Below are positions 1-6,617 of a stretch of 6,953 nt of DNA, piece by piece. Made by a program: the position numbers and the translations under genes. Position 1 is the first letter of the stretch, and every line of letters begins with the position of its first letter. Under the pieces are notes generated by a model that saw nothing but the letters and a program-made list of their open reading frames with translations, made no database searches and was not told where the DNA came from. The DNA comes from Vicinamibacteria bacterium (GTDB taxonomy: Bacteria > Acidobacteriota > Vicinamibacteria > Vicinamibacterales > 2-12-FULL-66-21): positions 1 to 6,953 of the forward strand of contig JAICSD010000241.1 of NCBI GenBank assembly GCA_025937075.1, read 5' to 3'.

Positions 1-600
1 CAAGCTCGCCGCATATCGCGAACCGGTCTGACCGATCCGCGTTTCAAAGTGTCGGTCAACCTGGTCGGTGGCCGCGCGCTCACCCCGCGCGAGTTCGCGC
101 GAACCTCGGTGCGGACCATTGTCGGCGTCAGCCTCGCCTTCGCGGCGCCGCTGGGACAGTACGAGCGAACGAAACTGATCAACCTGGGCGCAAACCGCTG
201 GACGTTCAAGCCCGAGGTCGGCGTCTCGCGCATCATCGGCCGGTGGACGATCGAAGGCTACGCCGGCGTGTGGCTGTTCACGACGAACGACGAGTTCTAC
301 GCCGGCGCATCCATCCGCACGCAACAGCCAATCGCGGCGCTCCAGGCGCACGCCAGCTACACCGTTCGGCCGCGCCTGTGGGCGGCTGCCGACGCGACGT
401 GGTATTCGGGTGGAACGACAAGCGTCAACGGCGTGAGCAAGGGGGATCTGCAGCGGAACTCCCGCATCGGCGCATCGCTCTCGCTGCCATTTACGCGGCA
501 GCAGTCGCTCAAGTTCGCCGCGAGCATGGGCGCCACGACGCGCATCGGCGCCGACTTCCGTACGGTTGCCGTCGCGTGGCAGTTCGCCTGGTTCGATTGA
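1..600 (+). CDS. Outer-membrane beta-barrel protein, MetA-pathway/phenol-degradation transporter-like, C-terminal part (5' truncated)
   Basis: The frame is open from base 1 to the TGA at 598-600, so the gene begins outside the window. A GTG codon at 49 lies inside the protein and is not taken as the start. About 199 residues are visible. They show alternating hydrophobic/polar stretches typical of transmembrane beta-strands, and segments such as GLTDPRFK, VGVSLAFAAPLGQY, LINLGANRW and WSFKPE-like 'WTFKPEVGVS'. I recognise these from the 'putative MetA-pathway of phenol degradation' outer-membrane family (PF13557 type). The C-terminus is rich in aromatics (AVAWQFAWFD), as is common for the last barrel strand. 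The family is annotated as transporter-like, but substrates are mostly unknown, so no substrate is inferred. The gene converges on the cytochrome-containing gene at 728-3457. Confidence 0.8.
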   Translation, partial: QARRISRTGLTDPRFKVSVNLVGGRALTPREFARTSVRTIVGVSLAFAAPLGQYERTKLINLGANRWTFKPEVGVSRIIGRWTIEGYAGVWLFTTNDEFYAGASIRTQQPIAALQAHASYTVRPRLWAAADATWYSGGTTSVNGVSKGDLQRNSRIGASLSLPFTRQQSLKFAASMGATTRIGADFRTVAVAWQFAWFD

Positions 601-626
601 GCACTTCCGCCTTGGTAAGGCGGTGC
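601..626 (+). terminator. Hairpin immediately after the barrel gene stop codon, possible terminator
   Basis: CCGCCTT (607-613) and AAGGCGG (617-623) form a perfect 7-bp stem around a 3-base GGT loop. An alternative outer pairing of GCAC (601-604) with GTGC (623-626) would lengthen it, leaving three bases bulged. It begins on the first base after the TGA. No T-run follows in either orientation, so it is not a classical intrinsic terminator. It could stall polymerase or protect the 3' end of the transcript between two convergent genes. Confidence 0.4.
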
Positions 627-727
627 GATCCTGCTACCGCGGGGATTTCATCGGGAAGTCGAACGCGCTGTACGTTCGTCAGGCACAACAGCACTCACCG
701 TGCCGGCAAGGGACTGGCGAATTGCAG
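601..727. other. Convergent intergenic spacer
   Basis: This is the longest gap in the window, between the stop of the barrel gene and the stop of the minus-strand cytochrome gene. Apart from the hairpin at its left edge I see no small gene, no RNA gene and no clear terminator for the minus-strand transcript. Confidence 0.6.
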
Positions 728-3457
728 TCAATTGCTCCGCAGAAACGCGACGATGTCGGCGACGTCCTGCGCCGAAAGGCCGAGCTGCGCGGCGCTCAGC
801 ATCAGCGATTGCGTCATGCGCCGGCGCGAAGCGACGCGGGCGGCGGGAATGATCTGCGTCACGCCGCCCATGCTGCGCATCATGAGCGGGTCGCCCTCCT
901 TGATCAGCAGGCCCTGAATCGTCAACCCGTCTTTCGTCTTGATCTCCGTCCCGTCGTAGCCTTGCGCGATCTCCGCGCTCGGGCGGGTCAGCGCCGTGGC
1001 GACGACGTCGGCAGCCTTTCCCCGCCCCCAGCCGTCGAGTGCGGGACCCAACTCGGCTCCGGTGCCTCCGATCGCGTGGCACATGAGGCAGGCCACCGTC
1101 GTGTTCCTGCCGCGTGCCGCATCGCCCTGAAGATTGACGATCTGATCGACTGAGAGCTCGGGGAGATCCGCCGCAGGCTGCGGTACGACGACCTCGTGCA
1201 GCACGATCCCGTCCGGGTCGTAGATGCCCGCCGCCTCGAGCGCCGGCCGCAGGCCGTAATCCGACCACTCGTTCGACATGCGGTTCAACAACCAGAGGGT
1301 CGCCGGCTCACGCACCGTACTGCCCGGCTGCGCGAAGTCGAGCATCGCCTTCGATGCGGCCGGATCCTTGATGAACGCGAGCGCGTCCAGCGCGAGCCGC
1401 CGATCGGCGAGCGGCAGCTTCGACGAGCCCGCACGCGCCGCCAGATCGCCAATGGCCGCCGGCACGTGCAGCCGCCACGCGATCCAGGTGAACGGGGCGG
1501 GCCACGCGATCGGATCGTCGCCCGGCGCAAGCTCGCGGCGCAGCCGCTCGTACAGCGCCGCTTCCTTTCCGGTAGCGCCGGTGCCCAACGCCTCCAGATA
1601 GCTGCGATCGCGGCCGTCGAATCCTCGCGCGATATCGACCAGGATGTCGAGCGCGGCGCCCTCGGGCTGATCGCGCATCGCAACCGCAACCTCGCGGCGG
1701 ACGCCGGGGTCGGGGTCGCGCGCGAGCCGGCTGGATACCGGCAGCACGTCGAGATCCGCGCGCCGCATCGCCCTGAAGGCCGCGATGCGCAGCGCCGGAT
1801 CCGAGTACGACTCAGGAGACCCGGCCCGCGCACGACCTTCAGGACCAAGCTGATACAGCAGGTAGATCGCACGACCGCGCATGTACGGATTGGGATCGTT
1901 CAACAGCGCCGCGACGGCGTCGACGGCGGCCGCCCCTCGCGCCTTCAGCCCTTCGAAACCGATCGCGCGTACGTTGACCGCCGGCGATCGAAGAGCCGTG
2001 ATCAGTCCGTCGCTTGTCGCGGGATCGAAGACGGGCGGCTTCGACGTGAAGCCCTTCGGGGCAATCCTGTAAATCGACCCGGACAGCGTCTGGTCGAGGT
2101 CCTGGTGCCCGCCGACCCGCGGGTCGATCCAGTCGCTGACATACAGCGCGCCATCGGGACCGACGGCAATATCCGATGGACGGAAGAGCGTCTCGATCGC
2201 GCCCTTTGCGGTGGCGTTGCCCCCGACGAAGTCCGACCCGGCATACTGGTGCTTCACGTTCGACGTCATGAACACCTTCCGTTCGAGCGTGAACCCCGCG
2301 CCGTTGGGCACCGGCTTGTAAACGAATACCTCGTTCCGTCCAGCGTCCGCGGAGAAGAACGTTCCTTCCCACGACGGCCCGAGCGCGCCGCTCTCGTAAA
2401 AGACGTTGCCTGTCGGCGATCCGCCGCCGTACACGTCTCCCTCGGGCATGATGCCCGGATCTTCCTGGCGCCATTCCGCGATCGCGACAGATTCGCCGGG
2501 CCGGCGGTCCGCCTGCCACGTCCGCTGACCGTCGTTCGACGAGAAGCCGAAGTTCGCGTATTCCATGACCCAGCTCACGCGGCACGCCGGCGGATCGTCG
2601 TTGTCGTTCTGGAAGACATCCCCGAGCGAGGTGAGGGACTGCTCGTAGCTGTTGCGGTAGTTGTAGCCGATGATCTCTGCATTGGTTCCATCGGGGTTCA
2701 TGCGCACGGTGAACCCCCCGACGTACACGTGCCCATCGTCGCTCGGCTTGCCCGCGTAGAGCGCCGGATCGTGTGGGAACTTGAACGGGCCGACGGGCTC
2801 GGGACGATACGAGCCGAAAATGCGAAACGTATTTCCAGATCGATCCGTGAACATCGCGCCGGTGTTACCCGAGTTGAACACCCATTTGCCGTCCGGGCCG
2901 ACGGTCACGGAATGCAGCGAGTGATCGTGGTTGATGCCCTGGAAACCGGTGAGCAGCACGTCGCGCCGATCGACCGCCGGATCGAAGCGCTGATTGCGGT
3001 CGACGTCCGTGTAGACGATCAAGTCCGGCGGCTGCGAGACGACGATCTTGTTGTCGATGACGGCGACGCCGAGCGGCGCGATCAGCGCGGGCTCCTGCAC
3101 GAACGTGTGCGCATCGTCGGCCTTGCCGTCGTGATCCGTGTCCTCGAGGACGACGATGCGATCGCCTTCGGGCTGCCGGGCATGGTGATAACGGTAGCGG
3201 ACGCCTTCGGCCACCCAGATGCGTCCGTCTCGATCGATGTCCATGTTCGTCGGGTTGTGCAGGAGCGGAGACGCCGCCCACAGCGTGACTTCGAAGCCTT
3301 CCGGCACCTGAAAGAGATCGACGGGCACCCGCACGGGCTGGGAAGCAGACGTTTGTCCAGACTGCAATGAACGGGGTTCGGGCGCCTGCTCGGGAGCCGC
3401 GGCGGTCAACGCCAGCACGAGCATTATCAGCAGAGGAGAGAATAGGGGTCGGGCCAT
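728..3457 (-). CDS. Secreted PVC-type propeller/HEAT-repeat protein with C-terminal c-type heme domain
   Basis: This is a complete gene of 909 residues ending in TGA. Residues 1-21 form a signal peptide: R3, a hydrophobic core LLIMLVLAL, and an AAA cleavage region. Residues about 45-470 match the propeller-like N-terminal domain of PVC-type membrane-bound dehydrogenases (TIGR02604 type), with repeated GPDG-x-W/LYV blades near 187-193 and 433-440. Acidic calcium-type loops occur at 73-78 (DIDRDG), 106-115 (DTDHDGKADD) and 151-159. Residues about 485-745 are helical HEAT-like repeats (for example DPNPYMRGRA and DPDPGVRREV). Residues about 770-909 are a cytochrome c domain (TIGR02603 type) with CLMCH at 790-794 and a downstream SLM (884-886) where this family has SLMP, a plausible distal heme ligand. 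The protein should be periplasmic or envelope-bound and bind one covalent heme; its substrate is unknown. The start was chosen for the signal peptide and an AGGA four bases upstream. The frame stays open to 3913, but that extension reads antisense through the neighbouring gene. An in-frame ATG at 3505 is an alternative start. Confidence 0.9.
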   Translation of the reverse strand: MARPLFSPLLIMLVLALTAAAPEQAPEPRSLQSGQTSASQPVRVPVDLFQVPEGFEVTLWAASPLLHNPTNMDIDRDGRIWVAEGVRYRYHHARQPEGDRIVVLEDTDHDGKADDAHTFVQEPALIAPLGVAVIDNKIVVSQPPDLIVYTDVDRNQRFDPAVDRRDVLLTGFQGINHDHSLHSVTVGPDGKWVFNSGNTGAMFTDRSGNTFRIFGSYRPEPVGPFKFPHDPALYAGKPSDDGHVYVGGFTVRMNPDGTNAEIIGYNYRNSYEQSLTSLGDVFQNDNDDPPACRVSWVMEYANFGFSSNDGQRTWQADRRPGESVAIAEWRQEDPGIMPEGDVYGGGSPTGNVFYESGALGPSWEGTFFSADAGRNEVFVYKPVPNGAGFTLERKVFMTSNVKHQYAGSDFVGGNATAKGAIETLFRPSDIAVGPDGALYVSDWIDPRVGGHQDLDQTLSGSIYRIAPKGFTSKPPVFDPATSDGLITALRSPAVNVRAIGFEGLKARGAAAVDAVAALLNDPNPYMRGRAIYLLYQLGPEGRARAGSPESYSDPALRIAAFRAMRRADLDVLPVSSRLARDPDPGVRREVAVAMRDQPEGAALDILVDIARGFDGRDRSYLEALGTGATGKEAALYERLRRELAPGDDPIAWPAPFTWIAWRLHVPAAIGDLAARAGSSKLPLADRRLALDALAFIKDPAASKAMLDFAQPGSTVREPATLWLLNRMSNEWSDYGLRPALEAAGIYDPDGIVLHEVVVPQPAADLPELSVDQIVNLQGDAARGRNTTVACLMCHAIGGTGAELGPALDGWGRGKAADVVATALTRPSAEIAQGYDGTEIKTKDGLTIQGLLIKEGDPLMMRSMGGVTQIIPAARVASRRRMTQSLMLSAAQLGLSAQDVADIVAFLRSN
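1076..1090 (-). other. CxxCH heme c attachment motif
   Basis: The codons TGC-CTC-ATG-TGC-CAC encode Cys790, Leu, Met, Cys793 and His794 of the preceding gene's product. This is a canonical covalent heme c site. It is followed by GGTGAELGPALDGWG, the usual 'G-GPdL-G-G' continuation of this cytochrome family. Confidence 0.92.
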
Positions 3458-3460
3458 GTT

Positions 3461-3520
3461 GTCCTGAAGTATACCGATGCCGTTCACGACCGCGATACTG
3501 ATCATCGTCCTTTCGTATAC
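3461..3520. repeat. Imperfect 14-base direct repeat (GTCCT-N3-GTATAC) in the divergent junction
   Basis: Copy one is at 3461-3474 (GTCCT-GAA-GTATAC) and copy two at 3507-3520 (GTCCT-TTC-GTATAC). They match at 11 of 14 positions and are offset by 46 bases. GTATAC is itself a palindrome and is AT-rich for this window. Read on the minus strand, each copy is GTATAC-N3-AGGAC placed just before an in-frame ATG of the cytochrome gene (3457 and 3505). The element could therefore be a duplicated promoter/SD segment or a paired regulator site. Copy one lies within the 19-base gap between the divergent start codons; copy two lies inside the CPBP coding region. Function is inferred from position only. 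Confidence 0.4.
3462..3465 (-). promoter_or_regulatory. Ribosome binding site of the cytochrome/propeller gene
   Basis: On the minus strand AGGA lies four bases before the ATG at 3457 (reading TTCAGGACAAC-ATG). It supports this start over the longer open frame. Spacing is slightly short but usable. Confidence 0.5.
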
Positions 3521-4079
3521 GTGGGTCTTCGACCCGCTCACGCCGAGAACGTTCGTCCTGGTGCCGATGACGGCCGTGACGGCGCTGGCGCTCTGGCATG
3601 CTGGCAGTGCAGGCGAGTGGGGACTGGCGAGAGCCGCATTCTTTCCGGCGCTGCGCGCCGCAGCAATCGTCACCGTCGTCGCGGTCGGCGCGATCCTCGC
3701 GGCCGGCGCGCTGCTCGGGACGCTGCACGACCGCCGCGATTTTCTCGGGAGCCTCGCCGGCCTCGTCGTCTGGGGAGGGGCGCAGCAGTGGGTGCTGCAG
3801 ACGCTCGTGCTACGTGAAGCGCAGCACGCCACGTCGGATCGATTCGGAGTGCTACTCGCGAGCGCTCTGTTCGCCGCGCTCCACTTGCCGAACCCATTCC
3901 TGAGCGCGGTCACGTTCGCGGCGGGGCTCGCCTGGTGCGGGATCTACGCGAAGCACCCGAACGTGCTGCCGCTCGCGCTTTCTCACGCGCTCGGCACGCT
4001 GGCGATTCTCTACGCCTTCGACGAGGTCATCACCGGCAGGCTGCGCGTCGGGTACTCGTATCTGCAGCTGCTTCGGTAG
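3477..4079 (+). CDS. CPBP/CAAX-protease-like (Rce1/ABI family) membrane protein with altered catalytic motif
   Basis: The product has 200 residues and is strongly hydrophobic, with about six likely membrane segments (near 5-18, 28-41, 61-81, 92-112, 124-158 and 164-181). The arrangement matches the CPBP intramembrane protease family (PF02517 type). Motif 2, FxxxH, is present as FAALH at 132-136, followed by LPNPF. Motif 3 is represented by His170 in LSHALG. Motif 1, normally EExxxR, reads QQWVLQ at 103-108, so both catalytic glutamates and the arginine are replaced by glutamine. The protein may be a non-proteolytic homologue or belong to a divergent QQ subfamily. The ATG at 3477 is fixed fairly well, because an in-frame TGA sits at 3465-3467. 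Only a weak GAAG lies upstream. It is divergent from the cytochrome gene and ends 26 bases before the stop of the convergent permease gene. The stop codon is TAG. Confidence 0.82.
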   Translation: MPFTTAILIIVLSYTWVFDPLTPRTFVLVPMTAVTALALWHAGSAGEWGLARAAFFPALRAAAIVTVVAVGAILAAGALLGTLHDRRDFLGSLAGLVVWGGAQQWVLQTLVLREAQHATSDRFGVLLASALFAALHLPNPFLSAVTFAAGLAWCGIYAKHPNVLPLALSHALGTLAILYAFDEVITGRLRVGYSYLQLLR

Positions 4080-4105
4080 TCGCGTGAGACCCCTCGTGAC
4101 AGCGC

Positions 4106-6565
4106 TCACTCGTGCCGGAGCGCCACCATCGGCTGGACGCGCACCGCCCGTCGGGCGGGGACCAGGCAGGCGAACACGCCAATCGCGACGATCACGAGGA
4201 TCGCCGTCACGAACGTGACGGGATCGTGCGGCGACGTCTGCCACAGTTGACTCTCGATGAGGCGATTCGTCGCGAAGCTCGCGGCAATGCCGATGACGAG
4301 GCCTGCGCCAACGAGCTGCAGGCCGAGTCGCAGCACCATTCGAATCACGTGGCCCCGGTCGCCGCCGAGCGCCATGCGAATCGCGATCTCGCGTGTCTGC
4401 TGCGAGACCGTGTACGCAAGGACGCCGTAGACGCCGAACGCCACCAGCACGACGCCCGTGCACGCGAAGATGCCGAGCACGAGCAGGCTGAATCGCGGGC
4501 GCGCGAAGAAGAACCGCTGCAGCAGGTCTTCGACGGTGATCGGCTCGATCACGGCAACCTGCCGGTCGATGGCCTGGATCTCCTGACGGAGCGGCATCAC
4601 GACGCGCATGGGGTCAGCGGAAGTCCGGATCAGGAAAGTGAGCCCGGCCGGGCCGCGGAATGAAAATGGTATGAATACCTGCGGCACGGGCTGTTCGCGA
4701 GGGCCCTGATTCGCGACGTCGCGGCTGACGCCCACTACCTCGAACTGCGGGTCCGCGACCGGCACCGGCAGCGTGGCGAGGCGCGCCAACCGGACGACGC
4801 GTCCAAGCGGATCCTCGGATCCGAAATACCGCTTCGCGAATGCGTCGTTGATGACGGCGACGTGCTGCAGCCGCTCGACGTCGGTCGCGGACAGCGAACG
4901 GCCTCTCGTCAGAGGCATGCCGATCGTGTCGAACAGGCGGTCGCTGGCGAACTGCACGAACGTGCGCGTGTCAGGTGAAACCGCCTTTCCGGCGATCTGA
5001 AGGGGGCTGTCCATGCCCCCGAACGGCAGCCCGTTCGACACGGCAACGGAACGGACGCCGGGAATCGAGGCAATCCGATCGAGCGCCTCGCGATAGAACT
5101 GCCGCTGCTCTTCTGCAGACGGATTCTGCTTCGGTGGAAACGCCACGTTCGCGAAGAGCAGGTTGTGCGGATCGAACCCCAGATCGAACCCGACGAGCTT
5201 CACGAACGTCCGCATCAGAAGTCCGGCCCCGAGGAGCAGGACGATCGACAACGCGACCTGCGCAATGACCAGGCCTCCGCGCATCCTCGTCTGACGCCGA
5301 GCGGCGGTGGTCCGCTCGCCGAGCCCCGCGCCGGACACGAGGTCGCGACGCACGCTCTGGAGCGCGGGGAACAAGCCAAAGGCAAGCGTCGCAATCGCGG
5401 CGACGACCAGCGCGAAGACCAGCACGGGCCGATCGAGCCTGATCTGCGTTTCCCACGACACGCCCTGCCGCGGCATGTAGCGCGCGAGCGCCGCGATGCC
5501 TCCGTACGCGATGAGACAGCCCGCGACGAGACCGCCGACCGCCAGCAGCCCGCTTTCGACCAGCAGCTGCCGAACGATCCGGCCCCGGCTGGCGCCAATC
5601 GCCGAGCGAATGCTGATCTCGCGCTGTCGCGTGGTCGCACGCGCCAGCAGCATGTTGGCCACGTTGCAGCAGGCGATCACGAGCAGCAGGCTGACCGCGC
5701 CGAACAGCGTGTACAGCACGCCGCGAAATTCGCGAACGACCCAGTTGATGACCGTGATCACGCCCATGTGGAAGTGCGGCGGGTAGTCAGTCGGATGCTG
5801 CGCCGCGCGTCGGGAGGCGACGACGTCCAGCTGCGCCTGGGCCTCTTCTGGGGTGACGCCCGGGCGGAGATGTGCCTGGAATGCACGGAATCCGCGCGGC
5901 GTCCGCGGGTCGTCGCTCCTGGTGAGCGCAGATGGTATCCAGAGATCCGCGATGTTCCACTCGAATCACGGCGGCATGACGCCGATGACGGTGCGAGCCT
6001 CGCCGTTGAGGATCAACGTGCGTCCGATGACGCCGGGATCGGCATTGAACAGCCGTACCCACGCACGATTGTTCATGACCGCGACCGGCGGCGCGCCCGG
6101 CGCGGCATCCGCATCGCCGAACACCCGGCCAAGAAGCGGCGGCACGCCGAGAAAGTCGAAGCCGTTCGGCGTCATCCAGCCAATCGCGAGACGTTCCGCG
6201 CCGCTGTCGCTGACCCAGTGCATCGACTCGATGCTGGTGCCGACCACATCCTCGAACACGTTCGTCTGCTCCTGGTAGTCCAGGAACTCCTGGGCAGAAT
6301 AGTACGGCCCGCGGAACACGCGGCCCGAGGCATCGTTCAGGACGACGTTGACCATGCGATCCGATCGCGAGTACGGAAACGGATCGAGCACGACGTTGCG
6401 CAGCACGCTGTAGATGACCGTCACCGCACCGATGCCAAGCGCGAGCGTCATGATCGCGACGAGGCTGAAGCCGGGCGTCCGCGCCAGCGTGCGAACGCCG
6501 TAGCTGGCGTCCCGACCCAGATCTTCCAGCCACAGCCGCACGCCGAACTGTCTGAGTGTCGACAT
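4106..6565 (-). pseudogene. ADOP-family permease (MacB/FtsX-type, duplicated) interrupted by an in-frame TGA
   Basis: The gene reads as 820 codons in one frame from ATG 6565 to TGA 4106, broken only by TGA at 5966-5968 (codon 200). The N-terminal piece has 199 residues; the first ATG after the break is at 5767, 66 codons on, and has no SD. The architecture is that of the acidobacterial duplicated orphan permease family (TIGR03434 type). TM1 is near 34-55, followed by a MacB-type periplasmic domain to about 270. The first FtsX block has TMs near 283-309, 338-360 and 380-401. A second TM is near 430-451, followed by a second periplasmic domain to about 685. The second FtsX block has TMs near 693-718, 747-766 and 783-803. 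The coupling motif is duplicated: ISIRSAIGASRGRIVRQLL (about 317-335) and IAIRMALGGDRGHVIRMVL (about 727-745). The C-terminus VQPMVALRHE is typical. Total length and domain order are normal, so decay is limited to one codon. No ABC ATPase gene is visible, as is usual for these orphan permeases. A sequencing error or rare readthrough would restore a full protein. Confidence 0.88.
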
Positions 6566-6583
6566 GATCAGGGCTCGAATACA

Positions 6584-6589
6584 CTCCTC
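6584..6589 (-). promoter_or_regulatory. SD-like GAGGAG upstream of the permease start, poorly spaced
   Basis: This is the only strong SD-like sequence before the permease. It lies 18 bases from the ATG at 6565, which is too far for ordinary use. The in-frame codons nearer to it are ATT (6580) and CTG (6571), neither a common start. I keep ATG 6565 because the product then begins MSTLRQFG with a normal short ADOP N-terminus. The true start is uncertain by a few codons. Confidence 0.3.
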
Positions 6590-6617
6590 ATCCGCCGGCC
6601 TGTCAAGCCGAAAGCCC

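Noticed and set aside
1196..3370. Long plus-strand open frame (724 codons) opposite the cytochrome/propeller gene
   Set aside because: Its codons are exact reverse complements of the sense codons. It stays open only because TTA, CTA and TCA codons are rare in GC-rich genes. The translation is Arg-rich, low in hydrophobic residues and matches no family, whereas the minus strand encodes clear domains.
3458..3913. N-terminal extension of the cytochrome gene by 152 codons
   Set aside because: The extension reads antisense through the CPBP gene, is Ser/Ala/Arg/Thr-rich without a domain, and would bury the clear signal peptide that begins at MARPLF.
4084..4109. GTGAG/CTCAC inverted repeat in the 26-base convergent gap between the CPBP and permease genes
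   Set aside because: It is only five base pairs with a 16-base loop and no T-run, and it runs into the permease stop codon. This is too weak to call a terminator.
4668..4679. Palindrome GGTAT-GA-ATACC
   Set aside because: It lies deep inside the permease coding region, is not repeated elsewhere in the window, and falls within a conserved protein segment (VFIPFSF). It is likely chance.
5966..5968. TGA as selenocysteine or reassigned sense codon
   Set aside because: The family position is usually Arg rather than Cys or a redox residue, no SECIS-like hairpin is evident just downstream, and other genes in the window terminate at TGA.
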